Part shown: one piece after another, positions 1 to 7,002 of the stretch
Numbering within the stretch: the stretch's first letter is position 1
Layout: the number at the start of each line of letters is the position of its first letter
Origin: Clostridium_AD sp051278035
Lineage (GTDB): Bacteria; Bacillota; Clostridia; Clostridiales; Clostridiaceae
Direction of reading: 5' to 3'
Length of the DNA stretch: 8,708 nt
Assembly: GCF_051278035.1 (NCBI RefSeq)
Contig: NZ_JBNMNU010000174.1
Location: forward strand, 1-8,708
Notes under the pieces: generated by a model
The model's input: only the letters and a program-made list of their open reading frames with translations
Databases searched by the model: none
Told to the model about the DNA's origin: nothing
Translations under genes and position numbers: made by a program

Positions 1-681
1 ATAACTATGATGGGTGTAAATGTTTGTCCTTATTGTAATAGAGAATTTATAAGTAGCTATGTTCACAATAATAGAATAAAAACTACAGCAGATTTAGATC
101 ATTTTTATAGTCAAGATAAGTACCCTTTTTTAGGATTATCTTTATATAATTTTATACCAAGTTGTCAGATATGTAACTCAAGGTTTAAGATAGCAGATGA
201 TTTTTATTATAAGAAACATATATATCCTTACACAGAGAATTTTGGGCGAAATGCTCAGTTTAAAACTGATTTTTATACGGATGAAGATATAGATAGAAAA
301 GAGAATATGGAAAAATTAAAATATAATGATAGATATGATATAGGTTATTTATTAGGTAATTCAGATAATTTTAAAATAGAAATTAAACCTGGAAATCCTG
401 AAAGTGAGATGGGAAAGAAAATAATAAATTCAATAGATACTTTTCATATTGAGAAGTTATATAATTTTCACAAAGATTATGTCAGAGAACTTATTAAAAA
501 AGCAATCATTTATAATGAAAGTAGAATAGAGGAGTTATATACTCAATATCCAGAACTTTTCAGCAGCAGAGAAGAAGTGCTACAAATGGTGGTTTCAAAT
601 TACATAAGTGATGAAGATTTAGGAAAAAGGCCATTAGCAAAATTGACAAAGGATATTTGTGAAGAATTAAGATTAAGGTAA
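1..681 (+). CDS. HNH endonuclease-like protein, 5' end outside window
   Basis: Probable zinc-containing HNH (beta-beta-alpha metal) nuclease. Numbering from the ATG at 7, the sequence shows CPYCNR (C7, C10), then DLDHFY with the candidate catalytic H32, then YNFIPSCQICN with N48, C53, C56 and N57. The two CxxC pairs would bind one structural zinc around the HNH fold. The rest, about residues 60-224, is charged and probably helical, without transmembrane segments. The frame stays open to base 1 (two codons before the ATG) and no ribosome site is visible. In this style of HNH protein the CPYC motif normally follows an N-terminal region, so the gene probably starts upstream and only the C-terminal part is shown. 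Such HNH proteins are often the last gene beside an AAA-type ATPase in defence operons (PtuA/PtuB, Septu, some retrons). The partner is not visible here, so the defence role is inference. Confidence 0.75.
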   Translation: MTMMGVNVCPYCNREFISSYVHNNRIKTTADLDHFYSQDKYPFLGLSLYNFIPSCQICNSRFKIADDFYYKKHIYPYTENFGRNAQFKTDFYTDEDIDRKENMEKLKYNDRYDIGYLLGNSDNFKIEIKPGNPESEMGKKIINSIDTFHIEKLYNFHKDYVRELIKKAIIYNESRIEELYTQYPELFSSREEVLQMVVSNYISDEDLGKRPLAKLTKDICEELRLR

Positions 682-742
682 TTTATATAAAACAGTCAGT
701 ACCATTTTGGATATATTAAGAAAAAATGAAGGGCGGATTAAC

Positions 743-890
743 TATGCTAGGTATTAAATTTCAAATGAAAAAAACAACGGTATTCTCCAAGCATCATCTA
801 AAGGCTAGACTAGGGGTACGGCAACGACTAATGTAAAAATAACCTCCTAGAAAATAGCATTAAAAAGGGCTATCGCCCTTAGTCGATTGC
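743..890. other. nested inverted repeats in spacer
   Basis: The spacer between the nuclease gene and the convergent small gene contains several interlocking inverted repeats. ATGCTA (743-748) pairs with TAGCAT near 855-860. CTAGGGGT (about 810-817) pairs, with one bulge, with ACCTCCTAG (842-850). GCAACGACTAA (821-831) pairs, with one extra base, with TTAGTCGATTGC (879-890). AAGGGC/GCCCTT forms the innermost hairpin at 865-880. A 36-codon reading frame (726-836) crosses this block but has no recognisable product. The density of pairing suggests a structured RNA or the relic of a mobile-element end. I cannot assign a class. Confidence 0.35.
862..880 (-). terminator. rho-independent terminator of the 923-1246 gene
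   Basis: On the minus strand, a perfect 6-bp stem AAGGGC/GCCCTT with a GATA loop is followed directly by a run of five T. It lies about 40 bases past the stop codon of the zinc-ribbon gene. The plus-strand reading has no T tract, so it is not a good terminator for the nuclease gene. Confidence 0.6.
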
Positions 891-922
891 GACACATTAA
901 ATGAATATTGAGACTTTAATAT

Positions 923-1246
923 TTACTCTTGAAAAGTACCTCTACACCATGTATTTTCATTGCATTTATGACAATATAATCGTCTATGATACAACTGATT
1001 TGTGAGGCTAGTAAAATAACTCTTAAAACTCGCCCACAATGTCATTTTGAATCTTTCACCACATTCATCACATACCCATATACAACTAAAGGTTCTCCAA
1101 CTAATTAACACCACTATAAAAAAAGAATAAAGTAACACGCATAATATAACAAATAAAATATTATTAACCTTTAGGTTTACGACAGCCATAATAGATGTCA
1201 TTGCAATATATATACATACTCTAATTAAAACACTTATACTTTTCAA
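923..1246 (-). CDS. two-TM membrane protein with C-terminal zinc ribbon
   Basis: A 107-aa protein with two hydrophobic helices (about residues 5-24 and 28-50) and then a compact cysteine-rich domain: CDECG (C59, C62) and YCHKC (C92, C95), with a further C101 near the end. The CxxC-x29-CxxC spacing fits a zinc ribbon. The pattern of an aromatic-rich stretch between the knuckles and a WC ending is typical of small membrane-attached zinc-ribbon proteins of Firmicutes. The start is TTG, supported by AGGGGG placed seven bases upstream; no ATG lies nearby. A possible 31-aa gene sits 76 bases upstream on the same strand, and a terminator follows at 862-880. Function unknown; zinc binding and membrane location are inferred from sequence. 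Confidence 0.7.
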   Translation of the reverse strand: MKSISVLIRVCIYIAMTSIMAVVNLKVNNILFVILCVLLYSFFIVVLISWRTFSCIWVCDECGERFKMTLWASFKSYFTSLTNQLYHRRLYCHKCNENTWCRGTFQE

Positions 1247-1322
1247 ATCAATTCCCCCTATATTAATTTTAATTGTTACGTTGTTTTTTACAGTCGCATT
1301 GCAACTTAAGAATATTATTTAC

Positions 1323-1418
1323 CTATTTTAATTCCTGTTCACTTAATGAATCAACATATTCTTTGGCTTCAATTAACAATACTCCTCCCATAAGTCCCCA
1401 AATAATTATAACATTCAT
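1323..1418 (-). CDS. possible 31-aa single-span membrane peptide
   Basis: A short frame beginning MNVIIIWGLMGGVLLIEAKE, with a glycine-rich hydrophobic N-terminal half that could span the membrane and an acidic, soluble C-terminal half ending EQELK. It has an ATG start with AAAGGT about eight bases upstream and a TAG stop. It lies 76 bases upstream of the zinc-ribbon gene on the same strand, so the two could be cotranscribed. The amphipathic division and the ribosome site favour a real gene, but at this length chance cannot be excluded and I recognise no family. Confidence 0.4.
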   Translation of the reverse strand: MNVIIIWGLMGGVLLIEAKEYVDSLSEQELK

Positions 1419-1474
1419 AATTCTACCTTTCAGATTCACATAAAAATACGAACACGACACAAAATACTTGCTTA

Positions 1475-1504
1475 ATTATCTTATTCTATATAATAGATCT
1501 ACAA
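1475..1504 (-). promoter_or_regulatory. weak candidate promoter for the 1323-1418/923-1246 pair
   Basis: On the minus strand, GATAAT (1480-1475) sits 18 bases downstream of TTGTAG (1504-1499), about 57 bases before the ATG at 1418. The -10 is good (5 of 6) and the -35 poor (3 of 6). In such AT-rich DNA this is only suggestive. Confidence 0.25.
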
Positions 1505-1531
1505 TCCTTTAAAAATATATTTCAAAGATAT

Positions 1532-1561
1532 AATGCCGTGAACCCAAAATTTTACGGCATT
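1532..1561. terminator. hairpin, possible weak plus-strand terminator
   Basis: AATGCCGT (1532-1539) pairs perfectly with ACGGCATT (1554-1561). The stem can extend inward by three more pairs (one G-T), leaving an 8-base loop. On the plus strand it is followed by TTGTTTAT, a poor T tract. The minus-strand reading has no T run. No convincing plus-strand gene ends here, so its job is unclear. Confidence 0.4.
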
Positions 1562-1836
1562 TGTTTATACCTATCTAATTAAGAATACACACTACTTTTA
1601 TGCATTCATTATAAAATAAAAATCATTCAACATAAAAAAGGTTATATTGAACCAAAATATTGGCACTACCCCCTATCTAATTTACATCTTATTGATATGA
1701 ATTTATTACTTGTGTCGTCCATAAAGAAGATCGCGCAATAAAAAATACCACAAATTCATTTTACTGAAGGTTGCGGAATCTTTATTTATTGTTCCTTTTT
1801 ATAGTTTTAGTACCACCACCGATTTCCCTTTATAAA

Positions 1837-2055
1837 CTATGTTGTGAATGTTTGTGTTAGTAAAAGTGTGAAAATGAGAATTTCAAATATACCTCCAAGT
1901 CTGTAAATAAAAATTTTAAAATCAATAACCTCTAATTCATTAATCATGAAAATACTTCTAATAGCATTTCGCATTTTGAAAACTCTTATAGGGCATATAA
2001 TCATAAATAAGCCCATAATTTAGCCTATAGCACAAAGTTCTCGAGCAAACTTCAC
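1837..2055 (-). pseudogene. small membrane-protein gene interrupted by a stop codon
   Basis: A strong ribosome site, AGAGGAGGA, lies nine bases before a GTG that begins MKFARELCAIG. The frame then meets TAA at 2022-2020 and continues openly for 60 more codons to TAG at 1839-1837. After the stop it reads MGLFMIICPIRVFKMRNAIR and later IDFKIFIYRLGGIFEILIFT, with two hydrophobic stretches. The combination of a good ribosome site, one early in-frame stop and long sensible downstream coding suggests a recently broken gene of about 73 codons. Alternatively, a 59-aa protein could start at the ATG at 2016, which lacks its own ribosome site. I do not recognise the family. Confidence 0.5.
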
Positions 2056-2147
2056 AAAAACACTCCTCCTCTTAATTCAGCAGTACCACAATTCTATGTC
2101 CGTATGGCATTTCCTAAGTATATTTTTAACTACATATTTTACCTTAA

Positions 2148-2177
2148 TTAAGAATCACCGACCAGTACATTCTTTAA
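2148..2177 (-). terminator. weak hairpin after the transporter operon
   Basis: About 30 bases past the last permease gene, AAGAAT (2150-2155) and ATTCTT (2169-2174) form a 6-bp stem with a 13-base loop. A bulge allows two more pairs outside. No clear T run follows on the minus strand, so termination efficiency is doubtful. It is the only candidate seen downstream of the operon. Confidence 0.25.
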
Positions 2178-2203
2178 CATATAAATTGCTTATATATAAC
2201 TAT

Positions 2204-3337
2204 TCAATTAATAATATCTATTACTTTTTCTTTTTTCCCCCTAATAGCTATAAGTATCACTCCAATGGAAACTAAAATGAAATAAGCCAAAGGTTGAAAA
2301 TATTTAGGAAACCAAATAGTTGTTACTCTATCCATAAGGTATTTAGAAGACATAGTTAGGACAATAAAAGTTATTGGCACCTGCACTCCTATAAGTGTTA
2401 TATAATTAGGTGCTATCCTTGAAATAAAGGTTACTATTAAAGTAACAGCAAAGCATAAAACATATACTGCGGCTACTGTAAGAGCTATATATTGCACAAA
2501 GTTAATATTATACCAAGAAAAACTAAAGTTAAAAACTGAATTTATACTAGAATTTAAAAACAATCCTACTTTATTATGTGAATATAACATAAAGAAGCAA
2601 GCAAGCTGTATACTTATAATTATAAAGCTTGATATTAGTGCTGCAAGTATTTTAGTTTTAAATGTTTTTCTTCCTGTCTTAGATGTATATTGAAGTTGAT
2701 TTACCTTGTTTATACTATCCTTTATATAAATGGGCGAAATCATAAATATTATATTTAAGACTATAAGCATTGCCACATTTTTTATTAAGTTATTATAATT
2801 TTTAAAAACAAACGATGGAAGTATAGATGTTATAGAACCATTTTTAACTACATCATTATATCTTGCTATTTGATTTTTATTAAAACTAGAGTCTATATGT
2901 TCAATTCCTTCATATCGTTCTATTAACCACTCTCTAGTCTCTAACTCCCAGAATATATCTACCTTATCCTCGTAAAAAGCTTTATTGTGTAATTTATCTA
3001 ACTCTTCATCACCACTACCCATTTCTTTAAATTTCTCATATGTAGTTATCCCTACGGCTGCAAACTCTGGCCTAGCCTTAAGATACTTGTTAGCCTCCTG
3101 AATCTGGTTATTGTATAGCTGCTTAAAGTTTATAAATTCTTTTTTATCCATAGAGGTTCCATAATCCTTTACCATTTGAATACTTATTTTATAATTGTCC
3201 TTTTCTGGTCTTCCATTAGGAAAATATTCGAAATCAAAACTTATGAATAGATAATACATTATTAAGCTAATAAACATAATTATAATAACCATCTTAAAAT
3301 TAAAAATTTTCTTTATCTCATTAAAAACTATCCGCAT
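2204..3337 (-). CDS. ABC-2-type transporter permease (second)
   Basis: A 377-aa membrane component of the ABC exporter encoded upstream. It has one N-terminal transmembrane helix (about 16-33), a hydrophilic extracytoplasmic domain of about 150 residues (34-182), then about five helices (186-204, 230-251, 280-305, 311-330, 347-365) and a basic tail. YTSKTGRK at 217-224, in the cytoplasmic loop after the second helix, matches YATKRGRK at the same place in the neighbouring permease. Such a motif is typical of ABC-2 permeases with this topology and probably touches the ATPase. The ATG start has AAGGAAG seven bases upstream, and only 16 bases separate it from the previous stop. It is the last gene of the operon. 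With its paralogue it probably forms a heterodimeric channel. Substrate unknown; peptides or antimicrobial compounds are the usual guess. Confidence 0.8.
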   Translation of the reverse strand: MRIVFNEIKKIFNFKMVIIIMFISLIMYYLFISFDFEYFPNGRPEKDNYKISIQMVKDYGTSMDKKEFINFKQLYNNQIQEANKYLKARPEFAAVGITTYEKFKEMGSGDEELDKLHNKAFYEDKVDIFWELETREWLIERYEGIEHIDSSFNKNQIARYNDVVKNGSITSILPSFVFKNYNNLIKNVAMLIVLNIIFMISPIYIKDSINKVNQLQYTSKTGRKTFKTKILAALISSFIIISIQLACFFMLYSHNKVGLFLNSSINSVFNFSFSWYNINFVQYIALTVAAVYVLCFAVTLIVTFISRIAPNYITLIGVQVPITFIVLTMSSKYLMDRVTTIWFPKYFQPLAYFILVSIGVILIAIRGKKEKVIDIIN

Positions 3338-3353
3338 GATATACTTCCTTTCA

Positions 3354-4610
3354 CTAATTTAGATTTTGTTTTTTAAATCTTCTTGTGCAAATCCAACATA
3401 TAGTTAGCAGAACTCCTAACCATACAGCTATTGTAATCACTTCATAATACTTAAAAGTAGCAAAAGGTCCTTTTTCCATAAACCACAAACACGAATTTGA
3501 AATAAGTACAAAAGGTGTAAAATAAGCTGCAAAAATAGCATTACTATCACGTAACATGACACCTGGAATAATTAAAAATATTCCAAATATTATGGCAAAG
3601 GTAAAGAAAACTATATAGCTGTTTTTTATAAAACTTGATATTATAAAAGTAATACAAGTAAACAGTATTTCGCATGCATAAACAAGCCCAATACAATAAA
3701 ACAAGTATTTCAAAAATGACATATCCCACCAAGATATATATGGTACATTGTCTTCCCAATTGAATCCACTACTTATAGGAACACCCCAAAGTCCAGAATA
3801 ACTAACTACACTAAAATATACCACCAGTGAAACAGCAATAATGATTGTGGTAACCAATATACTGGAAAATATAGCTACATAAAATTTATCTGTATCAAGC
3901 TTCCTTCCTCTCTTTGTTGCATATACTACAGATTGAGTCTTGTTTTCAAACTCATAGTTAGTCAGATATCCTGTAATAAGAACAACTAAAATCATTATTT
4001 CGTAGATGAAAGTCCTAAACAGTGTTTTAAAGAGCAATGTATGCATTTTATAAGCTTTTCCTATGAAAAATAAATTCTTGTGTTCACCATTTTCTTTTAA
4101 TTTATCAAATCTTTTAGATAGTTTTGAATACTGTATTCTTACTGTGTCAGAAGCCTTACCACTAAGCTTGTACATAGCTATTCCAGACTCTCCCATTTCC
4201 GCTATATCAATATCCTTGTAGCTTATATCAATGTCTTTTGCATTATAATAATAGTTCTCAACAATTTTTACTTCATTGAAGAATTCCAATTGTTCTTTTG
4301 TGTAAATATCAACTTTATTGTAATTATTTAAAAACATTGTAGCAGACGTATAGGTCTTAGACATCTTTTGTGAAGTTATACTATTTAACTTTTTTAACTG
4401 GTCGTTATAGTATAATCCAAAGTCATCCATCATTTTGTCGTTTATCTCATATCCAAATTTGTCCACAATCTTATTTAACACCTTTAATTCATTTGTATAA
4501 TAAGTACTACTAAATATAATAAAAATATTAAAGACAATAAATACAGCTATTAATCCAATTACGACTGAGGAAGTAATCACCTTTCTAAGTTCATTTAACT
4601 TTATACTCAC
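3354..4610 (-). CDS. ABC-2-type transporter permease (first)
   Basis: A 418-aa permease with the same plan as its downstream neighbour. It has one N-terminal helix (about 13-34), an extracytoplasmic domain of about 165 residues (35-198) rich in charged and aromatic residues, then helices at about 200-218, 247-269, 299-325, 331-350 and 391-409, with a less hydrophobic segment near 360-375. YATKRGRK at 230-237 lies in the first cytoplasmic loop. NWEDNVPYISWWDMSFLKYL near 284 corresponds to the FNFSFSWYNINF region of the paralogue. The start is GTG; GGAGG lies within the end of the ATPase gene, whose stop is four bases upstream, so translation is probably coupled. The large outer domain could sense or bind the substrate (inference). 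Confidence 0.8.
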   Translation of the reverse strand: MSIKLNELRKVITSSVVIGLIAVFIVFNIFIIFSSTYYTNELKVLNKIVDKFGYEINDKMMDDFGLYYNDQLKKLNSITSQKMSKTYTSATMFLNNYNKVDIYTKEQLEFFNEVKIVENYYYNAKDIDISYKDIDIAEMGESGIAMYKLSGKASDTVRIQYSKLSKRFDKLKENGEHKNLFFIGKAYKMHTLLFKTLFRTFIYEIMILVVLITGYLTNYEFENKTQSVVYATKRGRKLDTDKFYVAIFSSILVTTIIIAVSLVVYFSVVSYSGLWGVPISSGFNWEDNVPYISWWDMSFLKYLFYCIGLVYACEILFTCITFIISSFIKNSYIVFFTFAIIFGIFLIIPGVMLRDSNAIFAAYFTPFVLISNSCLWFMEKGPFATFKYYEVITIAVWLGVLLTICWICTRRFKKQNLN

Positions 4611-4614
4611 ACCT

Positions 4615-5508
4615 CTATACCTCCACTACTAAGGGTTCATCGTTGTAAATATAGAGAAATGTGTCCTCTAAGTTTGGTTGCACCGCATTCCAATTACTAG
4701 GAGTAGACTCATTATCAATGGATTCTTCACTAATAAATCTAACTATTAACTTTCCATCTTCTTGCTTTTCAGATAGTGTTAAATATTGTTTTCTAAAACT
4801 CTTAGCATCATCAAATTTAATTTCTGTTTCATAAACAAGCCCTTTAATTATTTTGCAAATATTTTTAATGCTATCTTTATAAAGTACCTCATTATCTTTT
4901 ATCATAATAATTTCATTTGCTATGGATTCAACATCTGTTACTATATGAGTTGAAAGAATAACTATTCTATCTTTTGATAATTCTGTAAGAAGATTTCTAA
5001 ATCTTACCCTTTCCTTTGGATCCAGGCCAGCAGTAGGCTCATCTAAAATAAGAATTTTAGGATCATTTAACATTGCTTGAGCTATGCCTACCCGCTGAAT
5101 CATTCCTCCAGAAAACTTTCTCATTTTTTTAGTTTCTACAGATTCAAGTCCAACAAGCTTCAAAAGCTCTCCTACTCTGTTTTTAGCCTTACTTCTATCA
5201 ATTCCTTTTAGCGCAGATATATACAGCAAATATTTTTTAGGACTATAGTTTTTGTAATATCCGAATTCTTGTGGCAGATAACCTAATATATCACGATATT
5301 TCTCATCTAGTTTTACTATATCAGTCCCATCATATAGTATCTCACCTTTGGTAGGAAAAATTAGTGTAGTAAGCATCTTAATAAGTGTGGTTTTCCCAGC
5401 ACCATTAGGTCCAAGCAAACCATAAACACCATTTTCAAACTCAAGATTAATATTTTTAAGTACACAAAAACTCCCGAAATTCTTACTAACATTATTAACT
5501 AGTAGCAC
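4615..5508 (-). CDS. ABC transporter ATP-binding protein
   Basis: A 297-aa cytoplasmic ATPase that powers the two downstream permeases. All nucleotide-binding elements are visible: Walker A GPNGAGKTT (33-41), Q-loop glutamine in YLPQEFG (Q80), signature FSGGM (132-136, a variant of LSGGQ), Walker B ILILDEP (152-158), D-loop GLD (161-163) and H-loop H188 in STHIV. About 75 residues follow the ATPase core and end with PNLEDTFLYIY, the common C-terminal extension of ABC-2 (drug or peptide export) ATPases. The GTG start is one base after the stop of the upstream gene, with AGGGGTGA as ribosome site. The genes on both sides are equally tight, so expression is clearly operonic. The substrate cannot be read from the ATPase. 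Confidence 0.93.
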   Translation of the reverse strand: MLLVNNVSKNFGSFCVLKNINLEFENGVYGLLGPNGAGKTTLIKMLTTLIFPTKGEILYDGTDIVKLDEKYRDILGYLPQEFGYYKNYSPKKYLLYISALKGIDRSKAKNRVGELLKLVGLESVETKKMRKFSGGMIQRVGIAQAMLNDPKILILDEPTAGLDPKERVRFRNLLTELSKDRIVILSTHIVTDVESIANEIIMIKDNEVLYKDSIKNICKIIKGLVYETEIKFDDAKSFRKQYLTLSEKQEDGKLIVRFISEESIDNESTPSNWNAVQPNLEDTFLYIYNDEPLVVEV

Positions 5509-5509
5509 G

Positions 5510-6271
5510 TTAAATCACCCCTTGCGTATTTTTAAAAGTAATAAGTTTTTTAAGATTATAAATATAAGCACATAAGAAAGCGAAAGTTACAATCAAATAT
5601 ACATAAATAGGAATCTTATTTAAAAACATATTATAGATTTCCTTGCTAAATGTGGATACTCCCAAGTTTATAATTACCCAAGTACATATTGCAAAATATA
5701 CTGTAAATGTGGAATGCATTTTAAAAATTATATATAAAAAAATTGTTGAAAATAAAAACAGAGAAGTAACTGAAATCATGAAAGCTTGCAGAAAATTTAT
5801 TTGTTTATAAATTGCAGCCAATAAATAGAGCACTGAAACATTAAAAATAATACAGAAAACGCTGAACACAAGCATTCTAAAGGCAGCTAACTGATATACA
5901 TTATATTTACAGGTCATTTCTATATCATAGGTATCCTTTTGTTTTGTATTTATAAAAGATACCAAAGAAATAGCAAAATATAAAACTGGTGAGAACATAA
6001 AAATGAACGAGTATATACCTCCATTATTTACATTCATTGAAATGTTAGAACTAATAGCTATAAAAACTAAAATTGATAGTACAATTAAGACTGCGAAGAC
6101 AAGTTCCGTTACATCATGAAATAAATTCTTTATACCAATTTGTTTGTACATATTTTTTATATAAGAATTAAATGATTGTTGAGGCTTAAGCCCTTTGGCT
6201 ATTATAGTGTTTATTTGAGAGTTTATTGTATTGTCATCTGGAAAATCTATATACGGTTCATGTTTATCCAT
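5510..6271 (-). CDS. six-TM membrane protein, putative regulator of the sigma factor
   Basis: A 253-aa integral membrane protein. The chosen ATG (6271) follows GGGAGG by six bases. An ATG 18 bases further upstream in the same frame would place that ribosome site inside the gene. The start overlaps the end of the sigma gene by 8 bases, the arrangement usual for sigma/anti-sigma pairs. An acidic N-terminus (MDKHEPYIDFPDD) and about 50 soluble residues precede helices near 57-75, 87-107, 130-153, 161-184, 190-206 and 221-240. The loop around KDTYDIEMTCKYNVYQLAAFR (112-132) resembles the cytoplasmic loops of ABC-2 membrane subunits. It may hold the sigma factor at the membrane, act as a third transporter subunit, or both. 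There is no zinc-binding HxxxCxxC motif of classical anti-sigmas. Function inferred from position. Confidence 0.6.
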   Translation of the reverse strand: MDKHEPYIDFPDDNTINSQINTIIAKGLKPQQSFNSYIKNMYKQIGIKNLFHDVTELVFAVLIVLSILVFIAISSNISMNVNNGGIYSFIFMFSPVLYFAISLVSFINTKQKDTYDIEMTCKYNVYQLAAFRMLVFSVFCIIFNVSVLYLLAAIYKQINFLQAFMISVTSLFLFSTIFLYIIFKMHSTFTVYFAICTWVIINLGVSTFSKEIYNMFLNKIPIYVYLIVTFAFLCAYIYNLKKLITFKNTQGVI

Positions 6272-6818
6272 TATTATCCTCCCATACAATTTTCTTAACT
6301 TTTCTAATGATTGAGTAGTATTTTGTTTTTACTGTAGATTCAGTTATATTAAGCACGTCTGATATTTCTAAAAAAGTGTACTCTGCAAAAATTTTAAGTC
6401 TAAGAATTAACTGAGAAGAAGCATCAAATCTATTTACTACATTTATAATTTTTTCAGCCTCTTGTTTATTCTCAATATTAACTGTAAAGTCCTCAGTATC
6501 ATGTAAATCGTAGTCATTAATAGACGCTACTATAGTACTGTATTTATAATTTCTTGAGCGATAATAATCAATAAGCTTATTTGTTGCTATTTTATACAGC
6601 CAAGTTCTAAAGGTAGCTTTACCTTCATCGTAATTATTTATGGATTGGAGCATACCTATAAATATTTCCTGCGTAAGGTCCATAGACAATTCTTTATTTA
6701 ATGTTTGCTTATATATGTAAGCATACATTTCTTTATAGTATTTATTTATAAGATCATTTGACGCAACTGCATGCGATTTCAACTTAATTTGTCTTATCCA
6801 CCGTTTTTGCTTGTCCAT
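6264..6818 (-). CDS. ECF-type sigma-70 family RNA polymerase sigma factor
   Basis: A 184-aa sigma factor with only regions 2 and 4, as in the extracytoplasmic-function group. Region 2 covers about 22-89: DLTQEIFIGML (47-57) is the core-binding helix and TWLYKIATNKLIDYYRSR (72-89) the -10 melting and recognition part. A linker follows at 90-127. Region 4 covers about 128-178, with the helix-turn-helix in FLEISDVLNITESTVKTKYY that reads the -35 element. It is the first gene of a five-gene minus-strand operon, which strongly suggests that it controls this transporter and probably itself. The ATG start has only a weak ribosome site (AAGTGAT), so translation may be low. B. subtilis SigY, encoded with membrane regulators and an ABC transporter, is the closest arrangement I know. 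Orthology is not claimed. Confidence 0.9.
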   Translation of the reverse strand: MDKQKRWIRQIKLKSHAVASNDLINKYYKEMYAYIYKQTLNKELSMDLTQEIFIGMLQSINNYDEGKATFRTWLYKIATNKLIDYYRSRNYKYSTIVASINDYDLHDTEDFTVNIENKQEAEKIINVVNRFDASSQLILRLKIFAEYTFLEISDVLNITESTVKTKYYSIIRKVKKIVWEDNNG

Positions 6819-6952
6819 ATTTAATCACTTACTCTCACTTTCTAACCATTCTAACTATATATTCGTAATAACGACTCAAATAGTTTTAAAAAGGTTAATA
6901 TTACTTGCAATTAATTGTTAGCACTATAAAATTTAAACTTTTTGGTAATATT

Positions 6953-7002
6953 AAAAAAATAATAGAAATGTAATCTATGTAAATACTAACATACATTTCT
7001 AT
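6953..7002 (-). terminator. AT-rich hairpin with T tract
   Basis: ATAGAAATGTA (6962-6972) and TACATTTCTAT (6992-7002) are a perfect 11-bp inverted repeat around a 19-base loop, followed on the minus strand by TATTTTTTT. It could be a backup terminator for the recombinase gene, or an operator, since it adjoins the candidate sigma-operon promoter. The stem is almost all A-T, so terminator strength is doubtful. Confidence 0.35.

Larger units (their letters stand above)
1419..1836. other. AT-rich spacer, no credible gene
   Basis: About 420 bases in which all frames are closed by frequent stops. It holds a hairpin (1532-1561) and two copies of CTATCTAATT followed by A/T-rich bases (near 1572 and 1674). 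A 17-codon frame starting MNLWYFLLRDLLYGRHK can be read on the minus strand just beyond 1740-1700, but it is too short to support. The stretch looks like decayed DNA. Confidence 0.5.

Noticed and set aside
726..836. 36-codon plus-strand frame after the nuclease gene (MKGGLTMLGIKFQ...)
   Set aside because: It has a GGGCGG sequence before an internal ATG, but it coincides with the block of inverted repeats, resembles nothing known and is too short to support as a gene.
3547..3759. 70-codon minus-strand frame
   Set aside because: It lies inside the first permease gene in another frame, has no ribosome site, and is explained by the real gene.
6264..6289. Start of the six-TM gene at the upstream ATG (6289)
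   Set aside because: The only good ribosome site, GGGAGG, lies inside that extension and is correctly spaced for the ATG at 6271.
6840..6900. Close promoter TTGAGT/TATAGT just before the sigma gene
   Set aside because: The spacing between the two elements is only 14 bases and the alternative -10 lies 20 bases away, so neither fits a normal promoter.
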